Assembly (NCBI RefSeq): GCF_036169555.1 | Contig: NZ_CP108032.1 | Coordinates: forward strand, 310,001 to 374,000 | Direction of reading: 5' to 3' | Source: Streptomyces sp. NBC_00306 | GTDB taxonomy: Bacteria > Actinomycetota > Actinomycetes > Streptomycetales > Streptomycetaceae | Length of the DNA stretch: 64,000 nucleotides | Shown: positions 42,250-48,776 of the stretch, one piece after another | Layout: each line of letters starts with the position of its first letter | How positions within the stretch are numbered: the stretch's first letter is position 1 | The notes under the pieces: model-generated | The model's input: only the letters and a program-made list of their open reading frames with translations | Told to the model about the DNA's origin: nothing | Database searches by the model: none | Position numbers and translations under genes: made by a program

Positions 42250-42336
42250 CTAGAACACGTGGAGGAAGCACCCGACCGCCACCGCACCGGCGGCAGCGAT
42301 CGACGTCAGTTGAATGAAGATCTTCCTTCGCTTCAC
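42250..42336 (-). CDS. 28-residue basic-hydrophobic peptide
   Basis: GTG-initiated mini-gene: basic start KRRKIF, then IQLTSIAAAGAVAVG and the end CFLHVF. It looks like a single membrane-spanning peptide or a signal-like peptide. GGAGAGG lies 5-6 bases before the GTG. It sits between the 59-residue ORF and the NmrA-like gene in the same orientation, 74 bases before the latter. The length alone allows chance, but ribosome-binding site and context support it. Confidence 0.5.
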   Translation of the reverse strand: MKRRKIFIQLTSIAAAGAVAVGCFLHVF

Positions 42337-42448
42337 AGAGACCTCTCCGAGGGACGTGTCGGGCCGACGGCCGCAGCTCTACGGCGTCGGCGCGGGCGCC
42401 AATGATGTCGATCCGACATGGAAACCCGCGCCGACCGGGTGTGCGACT

Positions 42449-42628
42449 TCAGATGCCGCCCATGCGTATGAGCCACCAGTCGGAGTTGTACGCGCCGCTC
42501 ACCGAGTCGTGCGTGCCGGCCGGGCGCTCTTCGACGGTGTCCTCCAGCCGAATGGGCTCCGGCAGCTTCGAGAACCGGAGGCTGCGCTGCACCTGCGCCG
42601 CGTCAACAGGCTTGCGTTCCTGATCCAT
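42449..42628 (-). CDS. 59-residue peptide with aromatic C-terminus, function unknown
   Basis: Starts MDQERKPVDAAQVQRSLRF, continues SKLPEPIRLEDTVEERPAG and ends AYNSDWWLIRMGGI. GAGGAGG lies 7 bases before the ATG, one of the best ribosome-binding sites in the window, and codon use is normal. A charged, helical N-terminal part and a compact aromatic/glycine C-terminal part recall a leader-core peptide precursor, but no modifying enzyme lies nearby, so that is only a possibility. It follows the 31-residue ORF by one base. Confidence 0.65.
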   Translation of the reverse strand: MDQERKPVDAAQVQRSLRFSKLPEPIRLEDTVEERPAGTHDSVSGAYNSDWWLIRMGGI

Positions 42629-42629
42629 T

Positions 42630-42725
42630 TCAACGCCTCCTCAGCACGGTTTTCACGCCGCACTCCGACGACAGCCGTTCCACCTCCGCGAGAGGGGCAG
42701 GAACAGGTGTCTCTTGATGAGTCAT
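42630..42725 (-). CDS. 31-residue upstream ORF
   Basis: Starts MTHQETPVPAPLAEVERL and ends ECGVKTVLRRR. Its stop codon is one base before the ATG of the 59-residue ORF, and its last codons (CTGAGGAGGCGT) supply that gene's ribosome-binding site. This suggests translational coupling. Codon use is weaker than in neighbouring genes, and the ribosome-binding site (GAGCGG) is modest. It may be a real peptide or a leader ORF. Confidence 0.4.
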   Translation of the reverse strand: MTHQETPVPAPLAEVERLSSECGVKTVLRRR

Positions 42726-42855
42726 CCGCTCAACGGACGACGGGGGTGACAAATTCCGGGCGCCTCGCCCCGATCCCGCCGCCGTGGTCGCCGTTGACCT
42801 GAAGCGGCGGCGGCGCAGGTCCCGTGCCCTGTTGCCTGGCGTTCGGGACCTGCGG

Positions 42856-42888
42856 CCAGGGGCCGGTGGGGGCACCACCGGCCCCTGG
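42856..42888. terminator. hairpin after the Ohr gene
   Basis: Perfect 14-bp arms (42856-42869 with 42875-42888) with a 5-base loop, 6 bases beyond the Ohr stop. A further hairpin GCAGGTCCCG/CGGGACCTGC (42815-42853) follows downstream. Confidence 0.78.
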
Positions 42889-42894
42889 GTGGGG

Positions 42895-43317
42895 TCATAC
42901 GGCGCGGGCGTTGATGGTGACGGGGATGTTGCCGCGGATCGCCTTGGAGTAGGGGCAGATCTGGTGCGCGGCGTGGGCGAGCTCGTCGGCCTCGCTCTGG
43001 GTGACGCCGCCGACCTGGAGGTTGAGGACGGCTGAGAGCGAGAAGCCGTCGTCGCCGCCGTTCAGGCTCATGTCTGTATCGATCTCCGTGCTGGTGAGCC
43101 GGATCTTGCGCTGCCCTGCGGCGATGCGGACGGCGCCGAGGAAGCAGGCCGCCCAGCCGGCGGCGAAGAGCTGCTCGGGGTTGGTGGCCGTGCCGGCTCC
43201 ACCGAGCTCCTTGGGCATCGCCAGGTCGGTCGACAGAAGACCGTCGTCGGACTGCACGCGTCCTCCGTTGCGACCCTCGCCGGTGACCTTTACGTGGGCG
43301 GTGTAGCTGTGAGACAT
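42895..43317 (-). CDS. organic hydroperoxide resistance protein, Ohr/OsmC family
   Basis: 140-residue thiol peroxidase. The two redox cysteines are in AAGWAACFLGAV and HQICPYSKAIRGN, and the TNPEQLFAAGWAACF pattern is diagnostic for Ohr. It reduces organic peroxides in the cytoplasm using lipoyl or other thiols. ATG 43317 has AGGAC 5-6 bases upstream. The promoter carries two GTCACC-N9-GGTGAC palindromes, also found before the CGNR regulator upstream, so control by that regulator rather than a MarR-type OhrR is inferred. Confidence 0.92.
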   Translation of the reverse strand: MSHSYTAHVKVTGEGRNGGRVQSDDGLLSTDLAMPKELGGAGTATNPEQLFAAGWAACFLGAVRIAAGQRKIRLTSTEIDTDMSLNGGDDGFSLSAVLNLQVGGVTQSEADELAHAAHQICPYSKAIRGNIPVTINARAV

Positions 43318-43395
43318 GACTGTCCTGTTCTCCATGGGGGGGTGTAGCGGATCCCGCACAGTGGCGGACCTGCTCGTCGGGAGCACCCGGGAAGA

Positions 43396-43420
43396 GCGTC
43401 ACCTGTTCGAGCGGTGACGC
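43396..43420. promoter_or_regulatory. operator 1 of the Ohr gene
   Basis: GCGTCACC-N9-GGTGACGC, arms perfect over 8 bp. It lies downstream of the proposed -10 element and begins exactly 42 bp from operator 2, about four helical turns. Confidence 0.65.
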
Positions 43421-43421
43421 C

Positions 43422-43451
43422 ATAGTTGCATCTTCAAGCGTCACCGGTCAA
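43422..43451 (-). promoter_or_regulatory. proposed promoter of the Ohr gene
   Basis: On the minus strand TTGACC (43451-43446) is followed after 18 bases by AACTAT (43427-43422). The -35 hexamer lies inside operator 2 and operator 1 lies over the presumed transcription start, a geometry fit for repression. Confidence 0.5.
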
Positions 43452-43462
43452 GACGGTGACGC
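43438..43462. promoter_or_regulatory. operator 2 of the Ohr gene
   Basis: GCGTCACC-N9-GGTGACGC, the same arms and spacer length as operator 1. It overlaps the proposed -35 element. The remaining 217 bases up to the CGNR gene end at 43680 hold nothing recognised. Confidence 0.65.
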
Positions 43463-43679
43463 GGGGATGCGCGAAGGCGGCCAATGCGGGATCAGGCAGG
43501 CCGTCGGGGGATCCGGGGCTCGACGGCCCCCGAAATCGGATGAAGGGCGCTCCGCCGACCACGGATCGGGCGCGGCTGCACAGGGGAATGGCATGGCTCG
43601 GCGGCACTCGGCTGCCGAGGGGATTCAATCGCCGCCGACTGGAGCGGCAGAGGGGCGGTCGCTTCGCGACCGACGTCGA

Positions 43680-44228
43680 TCAGGCCTGGACGGCGCGCTT
43701 GCGCGCCCGGTAGGCGGCGGCCTTGATCTTGTTGCCGCAGGGGTCCATCTTGCACCACGCGCGGCGCGCCCCTCGCGATCGATCGATGTAGAACTGGGTG
43801 CACTCGGGGTTCGCGCACTCCTTGAGCAGCGGCACGTCCGGCCCGCTCAGGAGGGTGACCGCGTCGCGGGCGACATACGACAGCGCCTGCTGGACAGTCG
43901 CTTCGATCCGGCGCCCGGACGCCGTGAGCTGGGGAACGGGTGCGGGTCGGCTCGCCACCTCATTGACGAGGGACAGGGCCTTTTCGTCGTAGCTCTCGCC
44001 CGCGATCCTCGCCAGCACCAGCGGGTAGATCGCCTCCCGCAGTTCCACCGCCTCGACGAGATCGGACGGGTCGCAGGCGACCTCACTGTCCGTGATGCCG
44101 CATTCCAGGAACCACAGGGCGAGGCTCTTCGGCGAGTCGAGCATCTCCCGCGTATGGGGGCCCCGGCGCACGCGCAGCGTCCCGGCGAAGTCGAGTGCCG
44201 GGCTTTCGGCAGGGAAGGCGTGCATCAT
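43680..44228 (-). CDS. CGNR zinc-finger transcriptional regulator
   Basis: 182 residues. An N-terminal ABATE-type domain (SPALDFAGTLRVRRGPHTREM, LVEAVELREAIYPLVLARI) precedes the C-terminal CGNR finger: LLKECANPECTQFYIDRSRGA then AWCKMDPCGNKIKAAAYRARK. The Cys-x4-Cys ... Cys-x4-CGN pattern and the following basic helix are diagnostic of this DNA-binding family. ATG 44228 (or 44225) directly abuts a GTCACC-N9-GGTGAC palindrome, with TTGCCC-N18-CAGAAT placed for a leaderless transcript. Autoregulation and control of the downstream Ohr gene are inferred. Confidence 0.85.
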   Translation of the reverse strand: MMHAFPAESPALDFAGTLRVRRGPHTREMLDSPKSLALWFLECGITDSEVACDPSDLVEAVELREAIYPLVLARIAGESYDEKALSLVNEVASRPAPVPQLTASGRRIEATVQQALSYVARDAVTLLSGPDVPLLKECANPECTQFYIDRSRGARRAWCKMDPCGNKIKAAAYRARKRAVQA

Positions 44229-44249
44229 GTCACCATTCTGACAGGTGAC
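44229..44249. promoter_or_regulatory. operator at the CGNR regulator start
   Basis: GTCACC-N9-GGTGAC, with the same half-sites and 9-base spacer as the two Ohr operators. It ends at the base before the ATG. On the minus strand its spacer contains CAGAAT, a possible -10. Confidence 0.62.
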
Positions 44250-44424
44250 GGTTTGGACGGGCAAAGGTCGTCATGATCGGAGACCTTTGCCGCAGCTCGC
44301 CGGCTGTGCCGCACATGGGTTTCCCGCCTGACACCGCCCGCCATGGGAGCAGGCTCCTGGGTGTGGCCCGGCCCTCATCCGAGGGAGATTCCCGAACCGG
44401 GCCACCGGGATGCACGTTCCAGCC

Positions 44425-45171
44425 TCAGGCGCGGCAGCGCAGCATCTCGAACGCGGGGTTGGCCCGGTAGTCCGCCCAGAAGGCGTCGCCATACGCGGCG
44501 ATCCCGGCCTGCGAGACGGTGGTCGGGACCCATGTGATCTCGCTGAATCCCACCTTGGCCAGACACGTCTCGAACACCTCGCGCCGCGCCAGCCCTGCCG
44601 TGAACGAGATCGGCGCCTCCTCCAGCAACGCGGTGATCTTCACCCGGGGTCCGATGCCGGCCTCTTCGCCCGTCAGCTCGGTGAGGAACCCGTACGGGCG
44701 CGGCGACGGCCCGGAAAAGTCGTAGTCCGGCGTCTGGTGGAGCATGAAGAACTCGCCACCGCTCTTGAGGCTCTCGTGCACCTTGCGACACAGGTGCTCG
44801 AATACGGCGACGGTCTCCGCGTAGTTGAGCAGCATCACCGCGGTCGCCAGATCGAACCGCTCCCCCGCCGGTGACATGTCGCCCACGTCGACCGCTTCGT
44901 AGCGCACACCCAGCGGCTGCGCCTGCTCGATCCCTTCCGCGACACGGATCATCTCGCCAGAGATGTCGACGCCGAGGACGTCAGCCGCGCCGCGCCGTTT
45001 CAGCTCACGGCTGTAGAAGCCGGTACCGCAAGCCAGGTCGATCACCTTCTTTCCGGTGACGTCCCCGACCATGCCGAGGAAGCTGGGCGCTTCCACGTAC
45101 TGGGCCAGCGGCAGGGCCTTGAAGCCCTCGAACGATTCACCGATCTCGTCGTACGTCTGCTGTGCACTCAC
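44425..45171 (-). CDS. class I SAM-dependent methyltransferase
   Basis: 248 residues. Motif I is VIDLACGTGFYSRELKRRGA and motif II DVLGVDISGEMIRVAEG; the acidic motif VDVGDMSPAGERFDLATAVM follows, then the C-terminal cap (FFMLHQTPDYDFSGP, ITWVPTTVSQAG). It resembles ubiquinone/menaquinone-type or toxin-resistance methyltransferases, substrate unknown. GTG 45171 was chosen because GGGAGGAG lies 5-6 bases upstream; the longer frame carries no conserved sequence. Confidence 0.87.
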   Translation of the reverse strand: MSAQQTYDEIGESFEGFKALPLAQYVEAPSFLGMVGDVTGKKVIDLACGTGFYSRELKRRGAADVLGVDISGEMIRVAEGIEQAQPLGVRYEAVDVGDMSPAGERFDLATAVMLLNYAETVAVFEHLCRKVHESLKSGGEFFMLHQTPDYDFSGPSPRPYGFLTELTGEEAGIGPRVKITALLEEAPISFTAGLARREVFETCLAKVGFSEITWVPTTVSQAGIAAYGDAFWADYRANPAFEMLRCRA

Positions 45172-45616
45172 CGCGCACTCCTCCCGTTGGGTGTCATCGC
45201 CCCGGACACCCGGCAGTCTCTCCATACGCGACAGCGGGCCCGTGCTGGCAGAAGCCACAAAGATCGAGGGGTTGGCGTCGCCGGTCACACGAACGCGGCG
45301 CCGGAAGCTCGGCGAACTCCGCACCCGGGACGGACGCATGACCGCAGACGGGTTCCAGGCTCTGTCCGGGTGCCGTGGGCCAGTGCTTCCTGGACCGCCT
45401 CGGCGTTCGACCGGCGGAGCACGTGCTCGACGGCCTGTTCGTGGCCCGATGCGTCACCCTGCTGGGGCAGTTGGGAGTCCTGCCCCCGTGAGATCCATTG
45501 GGCGGCTGACGGCAGTGGCCCACCACGGGAGTCGACGGGCCAGGAAAACGTGTCGAACGCGGAGTCGACCTTTGAGAAGGTCCTGAGTGCCCCGGAACTG
45601 CTGCGAAAGGAAGCCC
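45172..45616. other. region with a possible gene remnant
   Basis: 445 bases without an intact gene. A plus-strand segment ending at the TGA 45489-45491 reads CPGAVGQCFLDRLGVRPAEH and on through LDGLFVARCVTLLGQLGVLPP with coding-like codon use, but it has no start and loses coding character upstream of about 45355. This looks like the C-terminus of a decayed gene. The methyltransferase promoter also lies here. Confidence 0.4.
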
Positions 45617-46027
45617 GTGCCGCGTGCTGTCACGTTGATTCGCTCTGCCTCCCTGTCCGATGTTGCGGAATACGCCTACGCGGCGACGGCCCCGGCCTCG
45701 TCGCGGCTGATCTTCCTGGCCGGAGCATGTCCTCTGCATGAGGATGGCTCCACTGCGGCGATCGAGGACGTCGCGGGGCAGGCGGCCAGGGCTGTGGAGA
45801 ACATGCGCACCGCTCTGACGGACGCGGGCGCGTCACTGCACGATGTCATCAGCACCCGTGTTCTCGTTGCCTCTCACCGGCGGGAGGACTTGGTGACGGC
45901 ATGGGGGGTTGTCCGGGACGCGTTCGGTGACCACGACGTGCCCAGCACATTGATGGGTGTCACCGTGCTCGGCTATGAAGGCCAGCTCGTAGAGATCGAA
46001 GCCATCGCCGCCGTGCTTGATTCGTGA
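45617..46027 (+). CDS. RidA family protein
   Basis: 136-residue reactive-intermediate deaminase family member. SRLIFLAGACPLHEDGST, ENMRTALTDAGASLHDVIST and VPSTLMGVTVLGYEGQLVEIEAIA show the YjgF/RidA trimer fold. The Arg that binds the carboxylate in true RidA proteins (usually R-x-x-V/I-x-V-x-x-LP) is not obvious, so imine deaminase activity is uncertain. GTG 45617 has GAAAGGAAG just upstream; the longer frame adds no family sequence. Confidence 0.8.
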   Translation: MPRAVTLIRSASLSDVAEYAYAATAPASSRLIFLAGACPLHEDGSTAAIEDVAGQAARAVENMRTALTDAGASLHDVISTRVLVASHRREDLVTAWGVVRDAFGDHDVPSTLMGVTVLGYEGQLVEIEAIAAVLDS

Positions 46028-46081
46028 GCCGACGGGCCGTCCCCCGCCGAGGGACCAACCGCACGCCCGGGATTTGGCTCC

Positions 46082-46346
46082 CGTCACGATCGGAGGTGGG
46101 TGGCGGGTTCTTGGGTGCGCCGGCGGCGTGCTGGTGAGCCCGCACGGAAGTGGGGTCGATGTTGAGTTCAGTCAAGGTCGCCCTCGGCATCGGCGGCGGC
46201 CTGGATGTGCCGGCGGAGCCTCTCCCAGGTGCCGTCGGCCGACCACAGCAAGTACCGCTTGTGAACCGTCGTCCACGGCCGAAGCGTTCGAGCAGTTCAC
46301 GCCACTGCAGCCCACTACCGAGCCGGTGAATGATTCCGTTGATCAC
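46082..46346 (-). pseudogene. IS5-family transposase remnant
   Basis: The minus strand shows three pieces of one transposase in shifting frames: VINGIIHRLGSGLQWRELLE, then WTTVHKRYLLWSADGTWERL to AEGDLD, then ELNIDPTSVRAHQHAAGA with the first Asp of the DDE triad. Two frameshifts and loss of both ends show it is dead. No terminal inverted repeats or target duplication could be identified. Confidence 0.8.
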
Positions 46347-46371
46347 TCAACAACGCTCGTGATCAATACAC

Positions 46372-47145
46372 CTAGGTGGTGAGTTCCGTCTGGTGCGCGG
46401 TCGGGGGACGGAGGCTGTGGCGGATGTAGTACTCAGTGCCGAGGAACTCGTCTCGGGTGGCCCGTGGGAGGTTGGCGAGCAGGCCGGGTGCGGCTCCACG
46501 TTGCACCTCGGTGCGGTGGGCGAGTACGGCGGCGGTCTTCTGCTCCAGCCAGGGGCGGACATCCAGGGTGGCCGTGATGTGGCTGTCCGGGACGCTGCGC
46601 ATGGTCATCTCGGTGAGTCTGCCCGGTCGGGTGAGGTGGTCGGCGAGTGAGGGAACCGCCGAGTGGGGGTGTGTGGCCAGGTAGAGGGCGCTGGGCTGCC
46701 AGGGTTTGCCGGCCTGTCGGTAGAGCTGATCGAGGCCGGCCGCGTGGACAGCGATCAGGGTGACCCGGTGCGTGTGCAGGTGGTCCGGGTGGCCGGTGAG
46801 TCCGCCGTAGGCGTCATGGGTGACCACGACCCGGGGACGGAACTCGCGTATGTGCGCGACCAGCCGCTCCACCGTCTCGTCGAGCGGTGCGTCGCAGAAG
46901 CGCATCCTGCCCGGGGCCGATTCCTGTGCTCTCGCGTCGGCGTATCCGAGCATGCGCGGTGTGCCGGCGCCGAGGATCCGGAGCGCCTCGGCCAGTTCCG
47001 CGGCGCGGGCGGTGTCCTCGGCCCAGGTCGTGGTGACGACAGCGGTGCGGCCACCTGCGGCCGCGTGGCGGGCGAGTGCTCCGCCGGACCAGAGGGACTC
47101 GTCGTCCGGGTGGGCGTAGACGGCGAGCAGGCTCGGAGCAGACAT
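46372..47145 (-). CDS. PIG-L family deacetylase
   Basis: 257-residue zinc-dependent N-acetyl hydrolase fold (LmbE-like). The zinc motif AHPDDE (residues 11-16), the later VVVTHDAYGGLTGHPDHLHTH with the third ligand, and RILGAGTPRMLGYADA are all present. Family members deacetylate GlcNAc-containing small molecules such as mycothiol precursors. This is not obviously MshB or Mca, so the substrate is open. GGAAGGTGA lies about 8 bases before ATG 47145. It may share a promoter with nothing else here. Confidence 0.9.
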   Translation of the reverse strand: MSAPSLLAVYAHPDDESLWSGGALARHAAAGGRTAVVTTTWAEDTARAAELAEALRILGAGTPRMLGYADARAQESAPGRMRFCDAPLDETVERLVAHIREFRPRVVVTHDAYGGLTGHPDHLHTHRVTLIAVHAAGLDQLYRQAGKPWQPSALYLATHPHSAVPSLADHLTRPGRLTEMTMRSVPDSHITATLDVRPWLEQKTAAVLAHRTEVQRGAAPGLLANLPRATRDEFLGTEYYIRHSLRPPTAHQTELTT

Positions 47146-47218
47146 CGCTGGGTCACCTTCCGGGACGGGGGCAAGCCGGTCAGGCCTGCGGTGGCAGGCC
47201 CCTGTGAGGGGGCAGGGC

Positions 47219-47590
47219 TCACACGTCGGCGCCGGTGTCGATCACGCAGAATCGATTCCCGTCAGGGTCGGCCAGCACCACGAAGTCCGCGTCCTGCGGG
47301 TAGCTGTCCCAGTCGATCCGCCGCGCGCCGAGGGACACCAGCCGCTCGACCTCCGCCGCCTGGTCGGACGCGTCCCCCGCGTACAGGTCCAGATGGATCC
47401 GCGGACGGTCCTGCACCGGCGTCTCGCTTCGGCCGAGCGAGAGCCGGGGCCCGGCCCCCCGCGCCGGGATCAGGACCACCCAGTCGTCTTCCATCTCGTC
47501 CCGTGGCACGTAGTCCAGGGCCCTGGTCCAGAACGTCGCGGCGCGGCGTACGTCCGAGACCCCCATCACGACCGATCCGATACGCAGCAT
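47219..47590 (-). CDS. VOC family protein (glyoxalase/bleomycin-resistance fold)
   Basis: 123 residues. IGSVVMGVSDVRRAATFWTR and RIHLDLYAGDASDQAAEVERL with FVVLADPDGNRFCVID are the two beta-alpha-beta-beta-beta halves of the vicinal oxygen chelate fold. The metal-site His is seen in IHLDLY, and the final Glu is replaced by Cys/Val-type residues (NRFCVID), so metal binding is uncertain. ATG 47590 starts at the first strand. Confidence 0.85.
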   Translation of the reverse strand: MLRIGSVVMGVSDVRRAATFWTRALDYVPRDEMEDDWVVLIPARGAGPRLSLGRSETPVQDRPRIHLDLYAGDASDQAAEVERLVSLGARRIDWDSYPQDADFVVLADPDGNRFCVIDTGADV

Positions 47591-47793
47591 GCCGCGAGTC
47601 AATCAGACGGCTCCCGCGCGAGTGCCCCGCGAGAGCCGGCCGACCTGTCTGCGGGCTCGGTCCCGGCCCGGTCCCGAACCCGCGAAATCTTCTTCAGAAA
47701 AAACCTCGCCCGAGAGGTATCAGGTGCCGAAGAGGGGGCAGACGGACTGTCGACCCGAGCTCGCGGCCTCTCCCCCCTGGCCGCTCGGGCTCC

Positions 47794-47831
47794 GCGGCCC
47801 CACCGGCTCCCCCCCCTGCCGGTGGGGCCGC
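47794..47831. terminator. terminator of the alpha-glucoside operon
   Basis: Perfect 14-bp arms GCGGCCCCACCGGC/GCCGGTGGGGCCGC around a C-rich 10-base loop, beginning 7 bases beyond the last permease gene. Confidence 0.8.
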
Positions 47832-47837
47832 TTTCTG

Positions 47838-48776
47838 CTATTTGACCGATCCCGCCATCACGCCCTGGACGAAGTGCCGCTGGAAGGCGAAGAACACCAC
47901 CAGCGGGACCACGAGCGAGAGGAAGGCTCCCGGGGCCAGGACGCCGATGTTGCTGCCGAACTGCCTCATCTCGGACTGGAGGGCGACCGTCAGCGGCTGG
48001 GACTCGCTGTCCGCGAAGAGCAGCGCCACCAGCATGTCGTTCCAGACCCAGAGGAACTGGAAGATCGCCAGACTGGCCAGGGCCGGCCGGCCGAGCGGCA
48101 GGATCAGGCGGGTGAAGATGCGCCACTCTCCGCCGCCGTCCATCCGCGCGGCCTCCAGCATTTCGCGGGGGATCTCCGCGAAGTAGTTGCGGAGCAGGAA
48201 GATCGCGAACGGGAGACCGTAGGCGACGTGGAAGAGGATCACGCCCGGGATGGTGCCGAAGAGTCCGATCGTGCCGAACAGCTTGGCGACCGGCAGCAGT
48301 CCGATCTGGACCGGCACCACGAGGAGCCCGACGACGACCAGGAAGATCGCGTTGCGGCCGGGGAACTCCAGCCAGGCGAAGGCGTATCCGGCCAGTGCGG
48401 CGATGATGACGACCAGTGCGGTGGTCGGCACCGAGATCAGCACGGTGTTCCAGAAGGCCTGGGTGATGCCGGAATCAGCGAACAGGGCGGTGTAGTTGTC
48501 CAGGGACAGCTGACCGGGGTCGGTCAGCGCCGTCCACCAGCCCTTGACCGCGTTGTCGCCGTCGGATCGCATCGACGACAGGAACAGCCCGGCCAGCGGG
48601 GTGATCCAGACGAGTGCGACGACGATCAGGATCGCCTGGACGACTCCGTTGCCCAGGAGCCCGGTGAGCCTGCTGATACTGCGCCGGCGGGGGGCTGCCG
48701 CCCGGGTGGGCTCGGGGGCCGGGGTCTTGGCCGGCGGCGGGGACGGCCGGCGCTCGATCGTGCTGTGGCCGCTCAT
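47838..48776 (-). CDS. carbohydrate ABC transporter permease, MalG type
   Basis: 312-residue inner-membrane permease. A Pro/Ala-rich N-terminal extension of 30 residues precedes about six membrane helices (VVQAILIVVALVWITPLAGL and others). The EAA loop EIPREMLEAARMDGGGEWRIF, where the ATPase docks, is typical of MalG-type sugar permeases. It pairs with the permease ending at 48773; its ATG overlaps that gene's stop (ATGA), with AAGGAG 8 bases upstream. No ATPase gene is in the operon, so a shared MsiK-like ATPase encoded elsewhere is expected, as is usual in streptomycetes. Confidence 0.9.
   Translation of the reverse strand: MSGHSTIERRPSPPPAKTPAPEPTRAAAPRRRSISRLTGLLGNGVVQAILIVVALVWITPLAGLFLSSMRSDGDNAVKGWWTALTDPGQLSLDNYTALFADSGITQAFWNTVLISVPTTALVVIIAALAGYAFAWLEFPGRNAIFLVVVGLLVVPVQIGLLPVAKLFGTIGLFGTIPGVILFHVAYGLPFAIFLLRNYFAEIPREMLEAARMDGGGEWRIFTRLILPLGRPALASLAIFQFLWVWNDMLVALLFADSESQPLTVALQSEMRQFGSNIGVLAPGAFLSLVVPLVVFFAFQRHFVQGVMAGSVK

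Noticed and set aside
42449..42628. Firm call of a lanthipeptide or lasso precursor
   Set aside because: No LanB/LanM/LanKC, lasso cyclase, radical SAM or ATP-grasp gene is visible nearby, and the core has no Cys; kept only as an unknown peptide.
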